A DNA stretch of 7,614 nt from Acidobacteriota bacterium (GTDB taxonomy: Bacteria; Acidobacteriota; UBA6911; RPQK01; JADFOI01): assembly GCA_022545645.1 (NCBI GenBank), contig JACZQQ010000124.1:1-7614 (forward strand), in the 5' to 3' direction. Positions within the stretch are counted from its first letter, which is position 1, and every line of letters begins with the position of its first letter. Of this stretch, positions 1 to 5,603 are shown in pieces. The position numbers and the translations under genes are program-made. The notes below the pieces were generated by a model, which saw nothing but the letters and a program-made list of their open reading frames with translations, did no database searches and had not been told where the DNA came from.

Positions 1-22
1 CAATTGACAGTTCTATTTTGGT

Positions 23-71
23 TGGAGTGAGCTGGAGTGAGTTTGCCGCGGGCACACTTTAGGCACAATTA
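23..71. repeat. Two pairs of short direct repeats beside the tRNA remnant
   Basis: TGGAGTGAG occurs at 23-31 and again at 33-41. The related words GGCACACTTTA and GGCACAATTA lie back to back at 51-61 and 62-71. Paired short direct repeats close to a tRNA attachment core resemble arm-type integrase binding sites, but that role is inference. No open reading frame in 1-129 looks like a protein. Confidence 0.4.
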
Positions 72-83
72 GGCCATTTTGGG

Positions 84-104
84 GTTGAGTCGGGGAGACT
101 CAAC
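84..104. other. Hairpin (8-bp perfect stem, 5-nt loop)
   Basis: GTTGAGTC (84-91) pairs exactly with GACTCAAC (97-104) around GGGGA, and G-T wobbles could extend the base. On the plus strand it is followed by only TTT, and on the minus strand by CCCCAAAA, so it is a poor match to a classical intrinsic terminator. It lies downstream of the lipoprotein gene and tRNA remnant and could still end or stabilise the minus-strand transcript, or be part of the recombination region. Confidence 0.35.
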
Positions 105-129
105 TTTGCTGAAACCCGCGTCAGGAGCG

Positions 130-194
130 TGCCCGGGGAGGGACTCGAACCCTCACGAGGGAAACCCTCACAGGATTTTAAGTCCTGTGCGTCT
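130..194 (-). tRNA. tRNA-Leu (anticodon UAA), 3' fragment only
   Basis: Read on the minus strand, positions 194 to 130 give the end of a D arm, an anticodon stem of five pairs (CAGGA/TCCTG) around the 7-base loop CTTAAAA with anticodon TAA at 180-178, a long variable arm (GAGGG-TTT-CCCTC) typical of leucine tRNAs, a perfect T arm (GAGGG-TTCGAGT-CCCTC) and the 3' acceptor strand CCCGGGC followed by discriminator A. CCA is not encoded. The 5' part is wrong: a normal gene would supply GCCCGGG and a D loop with GG, but upstream bases (218-195) offer only GCCC at roughly the right distance, three mismatches in the acceptor stem, a poor D stem and no D-loop GG. It is therefore a truncated or recombined copy, probably not a functional tRNA. 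A badly diverged full-length gene (218-130, 89 nt) is a less likely reading. Confidence 0.82.
130..194. other. Candidate attachment site (att) of a tRNA-Leu-targeting integrative element
   Basis: The conserved block runs from the D-arm edge through the anticodon stem-loop to the tRNA 3' end, which is the portion duplicated when a tyrosine recombinase integrates an element into a tRNA gene. By orientation (tRNA 3' end toward position 1), the element would lie to the right (higher coordinates), with the intact tRNA-Leu at its far end. A tandem element to the left is also possible. No integrase gene is in the window, so this rests only on the sharp break between a perfect 3' part and a non-matching 5' part. 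Confidence 0.4.
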
Positions 195-221
195 TATTTG
201 GATCCCTGCGAAGTGGGCTCT

Positions 222-764
222 TCACTCGTGGCTCATGCCTTCCGAGCCTTCCATTGCGGGAGGCTTGGAGTATTCATCGAAAACAAAATTAAAGAGTTCC
301 GATTCCCCCTCGGCAGCACCTGGAAAATTCACCAGGAGGGTGAGGGTTAGGGGAAATTCGATTTCCCGATCCAGCTCAGCCATCAACATCCCATCCTCAT
401 GTCCAACTTTCAAGGGAATGCCGGGAGGATCAGGAAATTCTCCCCAGTGAAGAGTTCCTGAGGCTTGCTGCACCTTCTCATCATTCAAGGGCATCGTCAT
501 GGCATCGTACAGATAGACCCGAAACATCCTCGGAGAGCTCAGGGTTCCTTCCAGATGATGCACCTCATCCAGGGCCATAAAGAAAATGCCGCCATGTTTG
601 GTTTCGTGATCTGAGTGTTCCTCCATACCCTGTCCCTGAGACTCCATACCTTCCATGTCGGCCATAGCTTCCCCGCCAGTTTCAGCAGCTGGAGATGTCC
701 CCTCCTGGCAAGACACCAAAAGAACAAGTACGGAAAACGCAACGAGAGACATTCTGTAACCCAT
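222..764 (-). CDS. Small Met/His/Glu-rich lipoprotein, possible metal binding, function unknown
   Basis: A 180-residue protein with a lipoprotein signal: MGYRM, a hydrophobic stretch (about residues 6-18) and lipobox LVSC with Cys19 as the predicted lipidated residue. The mature part begins with a low-complexity acidic linker rich in Met, His and Gly (about 33-57), followed by HGGIFFMA (57-64), HHLEGTL (69-75), a beta-rich domain and a second Met/Glu/His tail (MEGSEGMSHE). HGG with nearby Met and His recalls the periplasmic N-terminal segments of heavy-metal efflux proteins, so copper or another soft metal is a reasonable guess, but I do not recognise a named family. I chose this start over the longer frame beginning at 794 because a strong GGAGGT lies 9 nt upstream and because it puts the signal peptide at the N-terminus. 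It follows the 88-codon gene by 46 nt and is probably the last gene of the operon. Confidence 0.82.
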   Translation of the reverse strand: MGYRMSLVAFSVLVLLVSCQEGTSPAAETGGEAMADMEGMESQGQGMEEHSDHETKHGGIFFMALDEVHHLEGTLSSPRMFRVYLYDAMTMPLNDEKVQQASGTLHWGEFPDPPGIPLKVGHEDGMLMAELDREIEFPLTLTLLVNFPGAAEGESELFNFVFDEYSKPPAMEGSEGMSHE

Positions 765-773
765 ATATTTCTG

Positions 774-779
774 ACCTCC
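774..779 (-). promoter_or_regulatory. Ribosome binding site that sets the lipoprotein start
   Basis: On the minus strand this reads GGAGGT, 9 nt before the ATG at 764-762. It lies inside the longer in-frame extension that would start at 794, which argues that the extension is not translated. Confidence 0.75.
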
Positions 780-810
780 GCTTCCTTTCATCAATCTTGT
801 TCAGGCTCGT

Positions 811-1077
811 TCAGGCGTATTCAACAGACCCACCCCGGGCACGAAATTCCTGCAAAAGGGGCTCAAGTTCCTCCCCCACCCCTCCTTGATCGAGCCAGAA
901 AGAGTCATAGAGCCGAATCTTGCGCCGATTGCGAAACTCTTTCCGAGTCCGCTCCAGGAACTGCTTCCGGGTGCCATCCAACTGAGAGTCCAGGTACCGC
1001 ATATGGAGTTCTTCACAGGAGAGCTCCAGGGTTAATTTCTCTGTATTCCTGAATAGGAAAAAATCGCGACGGTTCAT
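811..1077 (-). CDS. Conserved-looking 88-residue protein of unknown function, last-but-one gene of the molybdenum hydroxylase operon
   Basis: An 88-residue soluble protein beginning MNRRDFFLFRN. It starts 5 nt after the stop of the FAD-subunit gene, and an AGGAG overlaps that stop codon (close spacing to ATG), so co-translation is likely. RRDFF recalls a Tat motif, but no hydrophobic segment follows, so it is not a signal peptide. Residues about 15-30 (LTLELSCEELHMRYLD) contain the only Cys and a mixed charged/aromatic pattern. The rest is rich in Arg, Lys and Glu and ends in a probable helix (ELEPLLQEFRARGG). No known domain or catalytic motif is visible. Position suggests an assembly or accessory role for the upstream enzyme, but that is inference only. 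Confidence 0.7.
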   Translation of the reverse strand: MNRRDFFLFRNTEKLTLELSCEELHMRYLDSQLDGTRKQFLERTRKEFRNRRKIRLYDSFWLDQGGVGEELEPLLQEFRARGGSVEYA

Positions 1078-1082
1078 GTCTC

Positions 1083-2066
1083 CTAACCTGCAAGCGAGAT
1101 CAGAGTCCTGCGTACCAGGGCCTCCGTAAGAGGAATCTTGTAACCATTTTTAGCCAGTGGCTGGGCTCGCGAAACTGCCGCTCGACCCGCATCTCCGGCA
1201 AGATCGGCCGTGATTCTCTGCCCCACCAACATGCGTTCCACATGGGGCAGGTGCCAGGGAATGGGGGCCACAGCGCCCAGGACAATTCTGGCCTTTCGGC
1301 AGACTCCCTGATCGATCTCCAAAACCGCGGCGACGCTCAGGACGGCGTGAGTCCAGGCCTCCCGATCCATAATTTTCACGTAGGTGCTCTTTACATTTTG
1401 CCGGGCTGGCGGCAACTCAATCTCAACCAGGACTTCATCGGGTCCCAGGATGTTCTCCCGGCTGACCTCTTCTCGAGGCAAGACGAAGAATTCGGAGGCA
1501 GGGACAACTCGTTCTCCATCGGGACCGGCGATCCGAAACCTGGCTTCCAAAGCCATCAATGCCGGTGCCGTATCCGAAGGGTGCACAATAAAGCTGGGGC
1601 CCCCTCCAAAAATGGCATGGAGTTGGTTCTGACCCACCACCGAGTAGCATCGATCACCCCCATGCTTGAAACAGGGAAATCCTTGGCGGAAATACCAGCA
1701 CCAGGGCCGCTGGCAGATGTTTCCCGCCACCGTTCCCACGTTTCGAATTTGAGGAGTGGCTACCGTCCCGGCGGCTTCGGCAAGAACCGTGTACTGAGAA
1801 AGAATCAGAGGATGCTGGCTCAACTCCTGCAGGGTCACCAGGCCACCGATGCGAACTCCCTGGGAGTGAGGTTCAATTTTTTGCAGACCTTCGAGATCCT
1901 TGAGATTCACCACCACATCGGGAGCCACAAGGTCATCCTTGATCATTCCCAGCAAGTCGCTCCCTCCCCCGGCCAGAGATGCTGTCTTCCCCTCCTCAAT
2001 CACCTTTTTCAGCAAGGACACCACTTCTTGACGATTTTCGGGATTCACGTTTGTGAAACTTTTCAC
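1083..2066 (-). CDS. FAD-binding subunit with [4Fe-4S] insertion, xanthine dehydrogenase family (PaoB/YagS-like)
   Basis: This 327-residue protein is the medium subunit of a molybdenum hydroxylase. It passes electrons from the iron-sulfur clusters of its partner to FAD and on to an acceptor. The N-terminal PCMH-type FAD domain shows AGGGSDLLG (32-40) and TPQIRNVGTVAGN (104-116). An insertion carries Cys118, Cys123, Cys132 and Cys140, the arrangement that binds a [4Fe-4S] cluster in PaoB and in the beta subunit of 4-hydroxybenzoyl-CoA reductase. It is followed by the HAIFGG and HPSDTAPAL segments characteristic of the YagS branch. The C-terminal CO-dehydrogenase flavoprotein domain is present (about 225-325). 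The start is GTG in a GTGA overlap with the molybdenum-subunit stop codon, with GGAG 7 nt upstream. It has no signal peptide, so export would depend on the Tat-bearing partner. Confidence 0.93.
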   Translation of the reverse strand: MKSFTNVNPENRQEVVSLLKKVIEEGKTASLAGGGSDLLGMIKDDLVAPDVVVNLKDLEGLQKIEPHSQGVRIGGLVTLQELSQHPLILSQYTVLAEAAGTVATPQIRNVGTVAGNICQRPWCWYFRQGFPCFKHGGDRCYSVVGQNQLHAIFGGGPSFIVHPSDTAPALMALEARFRIAGPDGERVVPASEFFVLPREEVSRENILGPDEVLVEIELPPARQNVKSTYVKIMDREAWTHAVLSVAAVLEIDQGVCRKARIVLGAVAPIPWHLPHVERMLVGQRITADLAGDAGRAAVSRAQPLAKNGYKIPLTEALVRRTLISLAG

Positions 2067-4186
2067 GATAAGGCTCCAATGATCTTGTCACGGGTGATGG
2101 GAAGTTCCTTGATCCGTATTCCTATGGCGTTAAACACGGCATTGGAGAGGGCTCCCACCACGGGAACAATGGGAGGTTCTCCCACAGCCTTGGCACCGAA
2201 AGGACCATAGGCGTCTTCGGTCTCAACGAAGTGGACCTCAACGTTCGGGACATCGACGTGGGTCATGACCCGGGCTCCGTAGTAGCCGGGGTTCAAGGGG
2301 ATGCCGGTATTTTCATCATAGAGAAGCTCCTCGTGCAGGGCCATGCCCAGACCCTGAATCACTCCCCCTTGGACCTGGCTGGCGGCCGTGAGCGGATTGA
2401 TGATGCGTCCGCTGTCATGCACTGCCACATACTTTAAGACTCGGACACCCCCGAGTTCGGTGTCCACCTCGACCTCCACAAAATGAACCGCAAAGCTGTA
2501 TCGGACCATCCCCTCCAGACTCGGCGAGGGAGTGGCTTCAGCGATCAACACCTCATCGCCCTGTGGAGGACCGCTTGCGGCAAGCTGCTGCTTGAGATCC
2601 TTGGCCGCTTCCACAATGGCATATCCGGTATGGGAGGTGGTCCGACTTCCGGATTCCCCTACCGAGTAGGGGGTGCGGTCGGTGTCCCCCGAGATGACCT
2701 GAACCTTGTCAAGATCGATCCCCATAGCCTCAGCCGCGATAAGGGCCATCGTGGTCTTGGCGCCCGTACCGATATCGGTGACGCCCACATGAAGCCATAG
2801 GCGTCCATCGCTATCCAGGCGCAGAACCGCACTGCTTCTTCCCACCGAGGCTCCAAAGCCGCCGGCGGCCAGACCAATGCCTGTCTTAATCGGTCCCTGC
2901 TGAGACCCGGCAGGATGCCGTCGCTTCTTCCACTCGAACCACTCGGCACCCTGGCGAATACACTCCAGAAGTCCTGAACTGGTGTAAGGGATACTGTCGC
3001 GGTATTTCCGGGTGACATTCTTTAGATAAAAGTCTACGGGATCGATCTTCAGCTCATGTGAAATGTCATCCAAAATCGATGCAATTCCGAAAACTCCCTG
3101 GGGATAAGGAGGACCCCGAAAGTTTGCAGATACGGCCGTGTTGGTATAAGCGGCATAGACTTCTGTCTTCACGTTCGGGCAACGAAAATATTCCACCCCC
3201 GAGATGCCTCCAGAACCCTTTCGATAGGGTCCCATTGCGCTGTAACCGCGCATCTGAATGGCCTGCAGAGTACCATCCTTGAGAACTCCCACCTTGTAGT
3301 TCTGGCTGGTTGCCCAACGCCCGTGTACACACACAAAGTCTTCCTTGCGGCTCAGCTCCAACTTGACCGGGCGTCCCGTCTCTTTGGCCAGCTGGGCCGC
3401 CATCAGATCAGAATCCTGGCACTGGTTCTTGTTGCCAAACCCCCCGCCCATGTACTGGCAGACCACACGCACCTTCTCCAGAGCCAGGTTCATATCTCTG
3501 GCAATATCCCTGTGACAGTTGGAAATTCCCTGGGTGGGAGTCCACACCGTCAGCTTGTCTCCTTCCCAATGGGCCAGGGCCACTCGGGGCTCCATCTGGG
3601 CATTGTTCACGTGCTTGGAGACATAGCGATCTTCAAAGACAAAATCTGAGGCGGCAAATCCTTTTTCGAGGTCGCCGCGCACATAGGTTGACGGTGCTCG
3701 CTCGCCCGGCCCCGTAGTCCGAAAACTAATGATCGGTGAGAGGTTCCCACCCGGGTGAATCTCCACAGCACCCGGCTGCAGGGCCTCTTCGGCATCCAGA
3801 ACGAAGTCGAGAGGCTGGTACTCGACCTGGATCAACTTGAGAGCTTCCTCAGCCAGATGACGATTGGTGGCGGCCACGGCCGCCACTGCATCCCCCACGA
3901 AACGAACGGGATTGTTGAAAAGATAGCGCTTGTTGACGCGATCGCCGCTGGACCAGACCAACCGACAATTCTCATGGGTCAAGATAGCCTTCACACCCGG
4001 TGCAGCCAATGCTCGAGCCACATCGATGCCCAGGATTCGGGCATGGGGATGGGGGCTTCTCAGCACACGAGCATAGAGCATATCGGGAAGCTGAACATCG
4101 GCGCTGTAAGTCGCCCGTCCGGTGACCCTCTGCAGACCATCGATTCGTGGAGTGGAGTGTCCGACTGTCTTGAGTTCCTCAACCAC
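2063..4186 (-). CDS. Molybdopterin-binding catalytic subunit, xanthine dehydrogenase family (PaoC/YagR-like)
   Basis: The 707-residue large subunit holds the molybdenum cofactor and oxidises the substrate by hydroxylation, probably an aldehyde or aromatic/heterocyclic compound. The N-terminal 'hammerhead' domain runs about 10-140 (GRATYSADVQLPDMLYARV; RFVGDAVAAVAA). The Moco domains show MGGGFGNK (246-253), NFRGPPYPQG (355-364), DIGTGAKT (471-478) and the terminal GAKAVGEPP (664-672), in which Glu670 matches the catalytic glutamate of the family. Arg357 may be the active-site arginine known in PaoC. DIGTG is the form seen in the YagR branch rather than the Q-G-H type of CO dehydrogenase. Length is normal, with no frameshift. 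The GTG start overlaps the upstream gene by 8 nt and has AAGGGG 7 nt before it. The true substrate cannot be read from the sequence. Confidence 0.94.
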   Translation of the reverse strand: MVEELKTVGHSTPRIDGLQRVTGRATYSADVQLPDMLYARVLRSPHPHARILGIDVARALAAPGVKAILTHENCRLVWSSGDRVNKRYLFNNPVRFVGDAVAAVAATNRHLAEEALKLIQVEYQPLDFVLDAEEALQPGAVEIHPGGNLSPIISFRTTGPGERAPSTYVRGDLEKGFAASDFVFEDRYVSKHVNNAQMEPRVALAHWEGDKLTVWTPTQGISNCHRDIARDMNLALEKVRVVCQYMGGGFGNKNQCQDSDLMAAQLAKETGRPVKLELSRKEDFVCVHGRWATSQNYKVGVLKDGTLQAIQMRGYSAMGPYRKGSGGISGVEYFRCPNVKTEVYAAYTNTAVSANFRGPPYPQGVFGIASILDDISHELKIDPVDFYLKNVTRKYRDSIPYTSSGLLECIRQGAEWFEWKKRRHPAGSQQGPIKTGIGLAAGGFGASVGRSSAVLRLDSDGRLWLHVGVTDIGTGAKTTMALIAAEAMGIDLDKVQVISGDTDRTPYSVGESGSRTTSHTGYAIVEAAKDLKQQLAASGPPQGDEVLIAEATPSPSLEGMVRYSFAVHFVEVEVDTELGGVRVLKYVAVHDSGRIINPLTAASQVQGGVIQGLGMALHEELLYDENTGIPLNPGYYGARVMTHVDVPNVEVHFVETEDAYGPFGAKAVGEPPIVPVVGALSNAVFNAIGIRIKELPITRDKIIGALS
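2074..2077 (-). promoter_or_regulatory. Ribosome binding site for the FAD subunit
   Basis: Reads GGAG on the minus strand, 7 nt before the GTG start (2066-2064) that overlaps the TGA stop of the molybdenum-subunit gene. It decides the GTG start. Confidence 0.55.
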
Positions 4187-4775
4187 GGCTTGACCCCTTT
4201 CCGGAGGTGGCCAGGACCGCTTCCAGATAGCGGTTGAAATTGGAACAACGGCAAATGTTTCCAGCCAGGGCCTGGCGGGCTTCCTCCTCGGTGGGATTGG
4301 GATTCTGATTGAGCAGGGCTTTGGCCGACATCAATTGTCCCGAAGTACAAAATCCACACTGAGGACCGTCATGTTCGATGAAGGCCTCCTGCAGCGGGTC
4401 CAGCTGATCTCCCTCAGCCAGCCCTTCTACCGTGGAAATTTCCTTGCCATCAGCCCAGACCGCCAAATAACTACAAGCGTAAAGGGATTTTCCGTCCAGC
4501 AAGACCGTGCAGGCTCCGCACTCACCCCGATCGCATCCCACTCGGGTACCGGTCAGACCCAGGTGATCTCGCAAAACCTCAACCAGCGTCCAGTGATCCT
4601 CCACCTTCACACGGTGGTCCTTGCCATTGACCTTGAGATGGACCTCTCGGCCTCTCTCTTCGGCTGGCTGCGGCTGGGATTGGAAAGTTGGCACCTCCAG
4701 CGCAGGAATAGCGGCGGCGGCGGCCATACCGGTCCCGCTTCGTTCCAGGAATGAACGTCTTGAAATGGGTTTCAT
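4179..4775 (-). CDS. Tat-exported 2x[2Fe-2S] subunit, xanthine dehydrogenase family (PaoA/YagT-like)
   Basis: The 198-residue small subunit carries electrons from the molybdenum centre to the FAD subunit. The N-terminus has a twin-arginine signal, SRRSFLE (5-11), followed by an Ala-rich hydrophobic stretch (about 14-26), so the folded complex is expected in the periplasm. The ferredoxin-like domain has Cys81, Cys86, Cys89 and Cys101 (CDRGECGAC...C) for the plant-type cluster. The helical domain has Cys140, Cys143, Cys175 and Cys177 (CGFC...CRC) for the second cluster. All eight ligands are present and length is normal for Tat-bearing members. It is the first gene of the operon, starting at ATG with a weak TGAGG about 7 nt upstream. 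The two partner subunits lack signals and would be carried out with it. Confidence 0.95.
   Translation of the reverse strand: MKPISRRSFLERSGTGMAAAAAIPALEVPTFQSQPQPAEERGREVHLKVNGKDHRVKVEDHWTLVEVLRDHLGLTGTRVGCDRGECGACTVLLDGKSLYACSYLAVWADGKEISTVEGLAEGDQLDPLQEAFIEHDGPQCGFCTSGQLMSAKALLNQNPNPTEEEARQALAGNICRCSNFNRYLEAVLATSGKGSSRG
4194..4199 (-). promoter_or_regulatory. Ribosome binding site for the molybdenum subunit
   Basis: Reads AAGGGG on the minus strand, 7 nt before the GTG start at 4186-4184 and inside the end of the iron-sulfur subunit gene. It supports the non-ATG start and translational coupling of the two genes. Confidence 0.6.
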
Positions 4776-4799
4776 GCTAGTGCCTCATCAGTGTAGAGT

Positions 4800-4812
4800 T
4801 GTATTTAATACA
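4800..4812. promoter_or_regulatory. 13-bp perfect palindrome, candidate operator
   Basis: TGTATT-T-AATACA is a perfect dyad with one central base. It lies over the predicted transcription start, a typical repressor position. It also fits the T-N11-A pattern of LysR-type regulators. No regulator gene is in the window. Confidence 0.45.
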
Positions 4813-4817
4813 CTTAC

Positions 4818-4845
4818 CCTATACGACTCTTCACTCCCTTGTAAA
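4818..4845 (-). promoter_or_regulatory. Predicted sigma-70 type promoter of the molybdenum hydroxylase operon
   Basis: On the minus strand TTTACA (4845-4840, five of six matches to TTGACA) and TATAGG (4823-4818, four of six matches to TATAAT) are 16 nt apart. Transcription would start near 4811, giving a leader of about 35 nt before the ATG at 4775. The location in the only sizeable intergenic gap between pyrE and the operon supports it. The -10 box is imperfect. Confidence 0.45.
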
Positions 4846-4858
4846 CCTATAATCTGAC

Positions 4859-4880
4859 GGGAGAAATGAGGGAGAAATAA
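4859..4880. repeat. Tandem 11-bp repeat upstream of the operon promoter
   Basis: GGGAGAAATGA (4859-4869) is followed directly by GGGAGAAATAA (4870-4880) and a further GGGG. The 11-bp period places both copies on about the same DNA face. They sit roughly 48-69 bp upstream of the predicted start, where an activator could bind. They also lie in the 3' trailer of pyrE, so a role in that transcript cannot be excluded. Confidence 0.4.
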
Positions 4881-4888
4881 GGGGAACT

Positions 4889-5602
4889 TTAACGCTCCTG
4901 GGCCGGAGAGAGACCCCGCTGCAAGTTCCAGGCAGAGGGGTCCTCCAGGTAATGTTTCACTTCCTCTAACGAGGCTTCAGACATCAGACCCATGGCCTGT
5001 CCGACCTCCAGACAGGTGGCTAGCCCCACCAGAGAATGAACCGTAACACCCATTTCGGCCAACCTCTGGGCACCCTTTTGTTGGCGGTCCACAATCACCA
5101 GACAGTCGGAAATCGTGCAGCCGGCCTCTCGAATCCCTTCGATGAATCCGACTTTGCTTCCTCCATCGGTCATGAGATCTTCTACCAAGAGGACTTTACC
5201 CTGGGCGATCCCTTCCAAGAGTTGTCCACCCCCATAGTCCTTACGCTTCTTGCGGACGTAGACCAGGGGTTTGTTCAACCTATCCGCCAGCCAGGCAGCA
5301 AAAGGAATCCCTGCCGTCTCGCCTCCAGCGACACAGTCACATTCGATTTGTCTCTCCTGACACAGGTAGCGGGCCAATCCGATCAAAATGTCACGGGTGC
5401 TGGGAAAGGAGATCAGCAGGCGACAATTGATGTAAATGGGAGCGAAATCCCCAGAAGCGAGCCGAAAGGGTTCTTCTTCGTTCACCTGGACCGCTTTGTG
5501 GCGCCATAAAAACTGACTGGCGAGTTCAGCAATGGTTCTGTCCATCTCCTTGAGGAGCTTTTTCTGAGCAGCCGTTTTTTCTGCCATGGTTAGGGCTCTC
5601 AT
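4889..5602 (-). CDS. pyrE: Orotate phosphoribosyltransferase
   Basis: Converts orotate plus PRPP to orotidine 5'-phosphate, the fifth step of UMP synthesis, in the cytoplasm. The 237-residue protein has the substrate segment FRLASGDFAPIYINCRLL (46-63), GGETAGIPFAAWLADRL (93-109), the lysine-rich flexible loop YVRKKRKDYGGG (115-126) and the PRPP-binding motif VLLVEDLMTDGGS (137-149). The style VEDLxTDGGSK with a C-terminal DPSAWN segment resembles the longer OPRTase form common in Alphaproteobacteria rather than the short E. coli type. It follows pyrD by 1 nt. The first ATG is used here. An ATG five codons later (5587) is an alternative, and neither has a strong ribosome binding site. No intrinsic terminator is seen after the stop. 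Confidence 0.95.
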   Translation of the reverse strand: MRALTMAEKTAAQKKLLKEMDRTIAELASQFLWRHKAVQVNEEEPFRLASGDFAPIYINCRLLISFPSTRDILIGLARYLCQERQIECDCVAGGETAGIPFAAWLADRLNKPLVYVRKKRKDYGGGQLLEGIAQGKVLLVEDLMTDGGSKVGFIEGIREAGCTISDCLVIVDRQQKGAQRLAEMGVTVHSLVGLATCLEVGQAMGLMSEASLEEVKHYLEDPSAWNLQRGLSPAQER

Positions 5603-5603
5603 G

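Noticed and set aside
130..218. Group I intron in tRNA-Leu(UAA), as known in cyanobacteria and plastids
   Set aside because: Those introns interrupt the anticodon loop. Here the anticodon loop is intact and the break is in the D arm, with no intron-like sequence.
79..450. Plus-strand open frame spanning the tRNA fragment and the lipoprotein gene end
   Set aside because: It reads through a tRNA sequence and antisense to a lipoprotein gene with a good signal peptide. The residues have no protein character.
799..816. Direct repeat GTTCAGGC twice, 10 bp apart
   Set aside because: It overlaps the end of the 88-codon gene, has only two short copies and shows no further structure.
1242..2210. Long plus-strand open frame of 322 codons
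   Set aside because: It lies entirely antisense to the FAD-subunit gene and the end of the molybdenum-subunit gene, both strongly supported, and its translation shows no domain or signal.
4846..4888. Intrinsic terminator after pyrE
   Set aside because: I found no stable stem followed by a U-tract on the minus strand. The stretch is pyrimidine-rich on that strand with the 11-bp repeat only.
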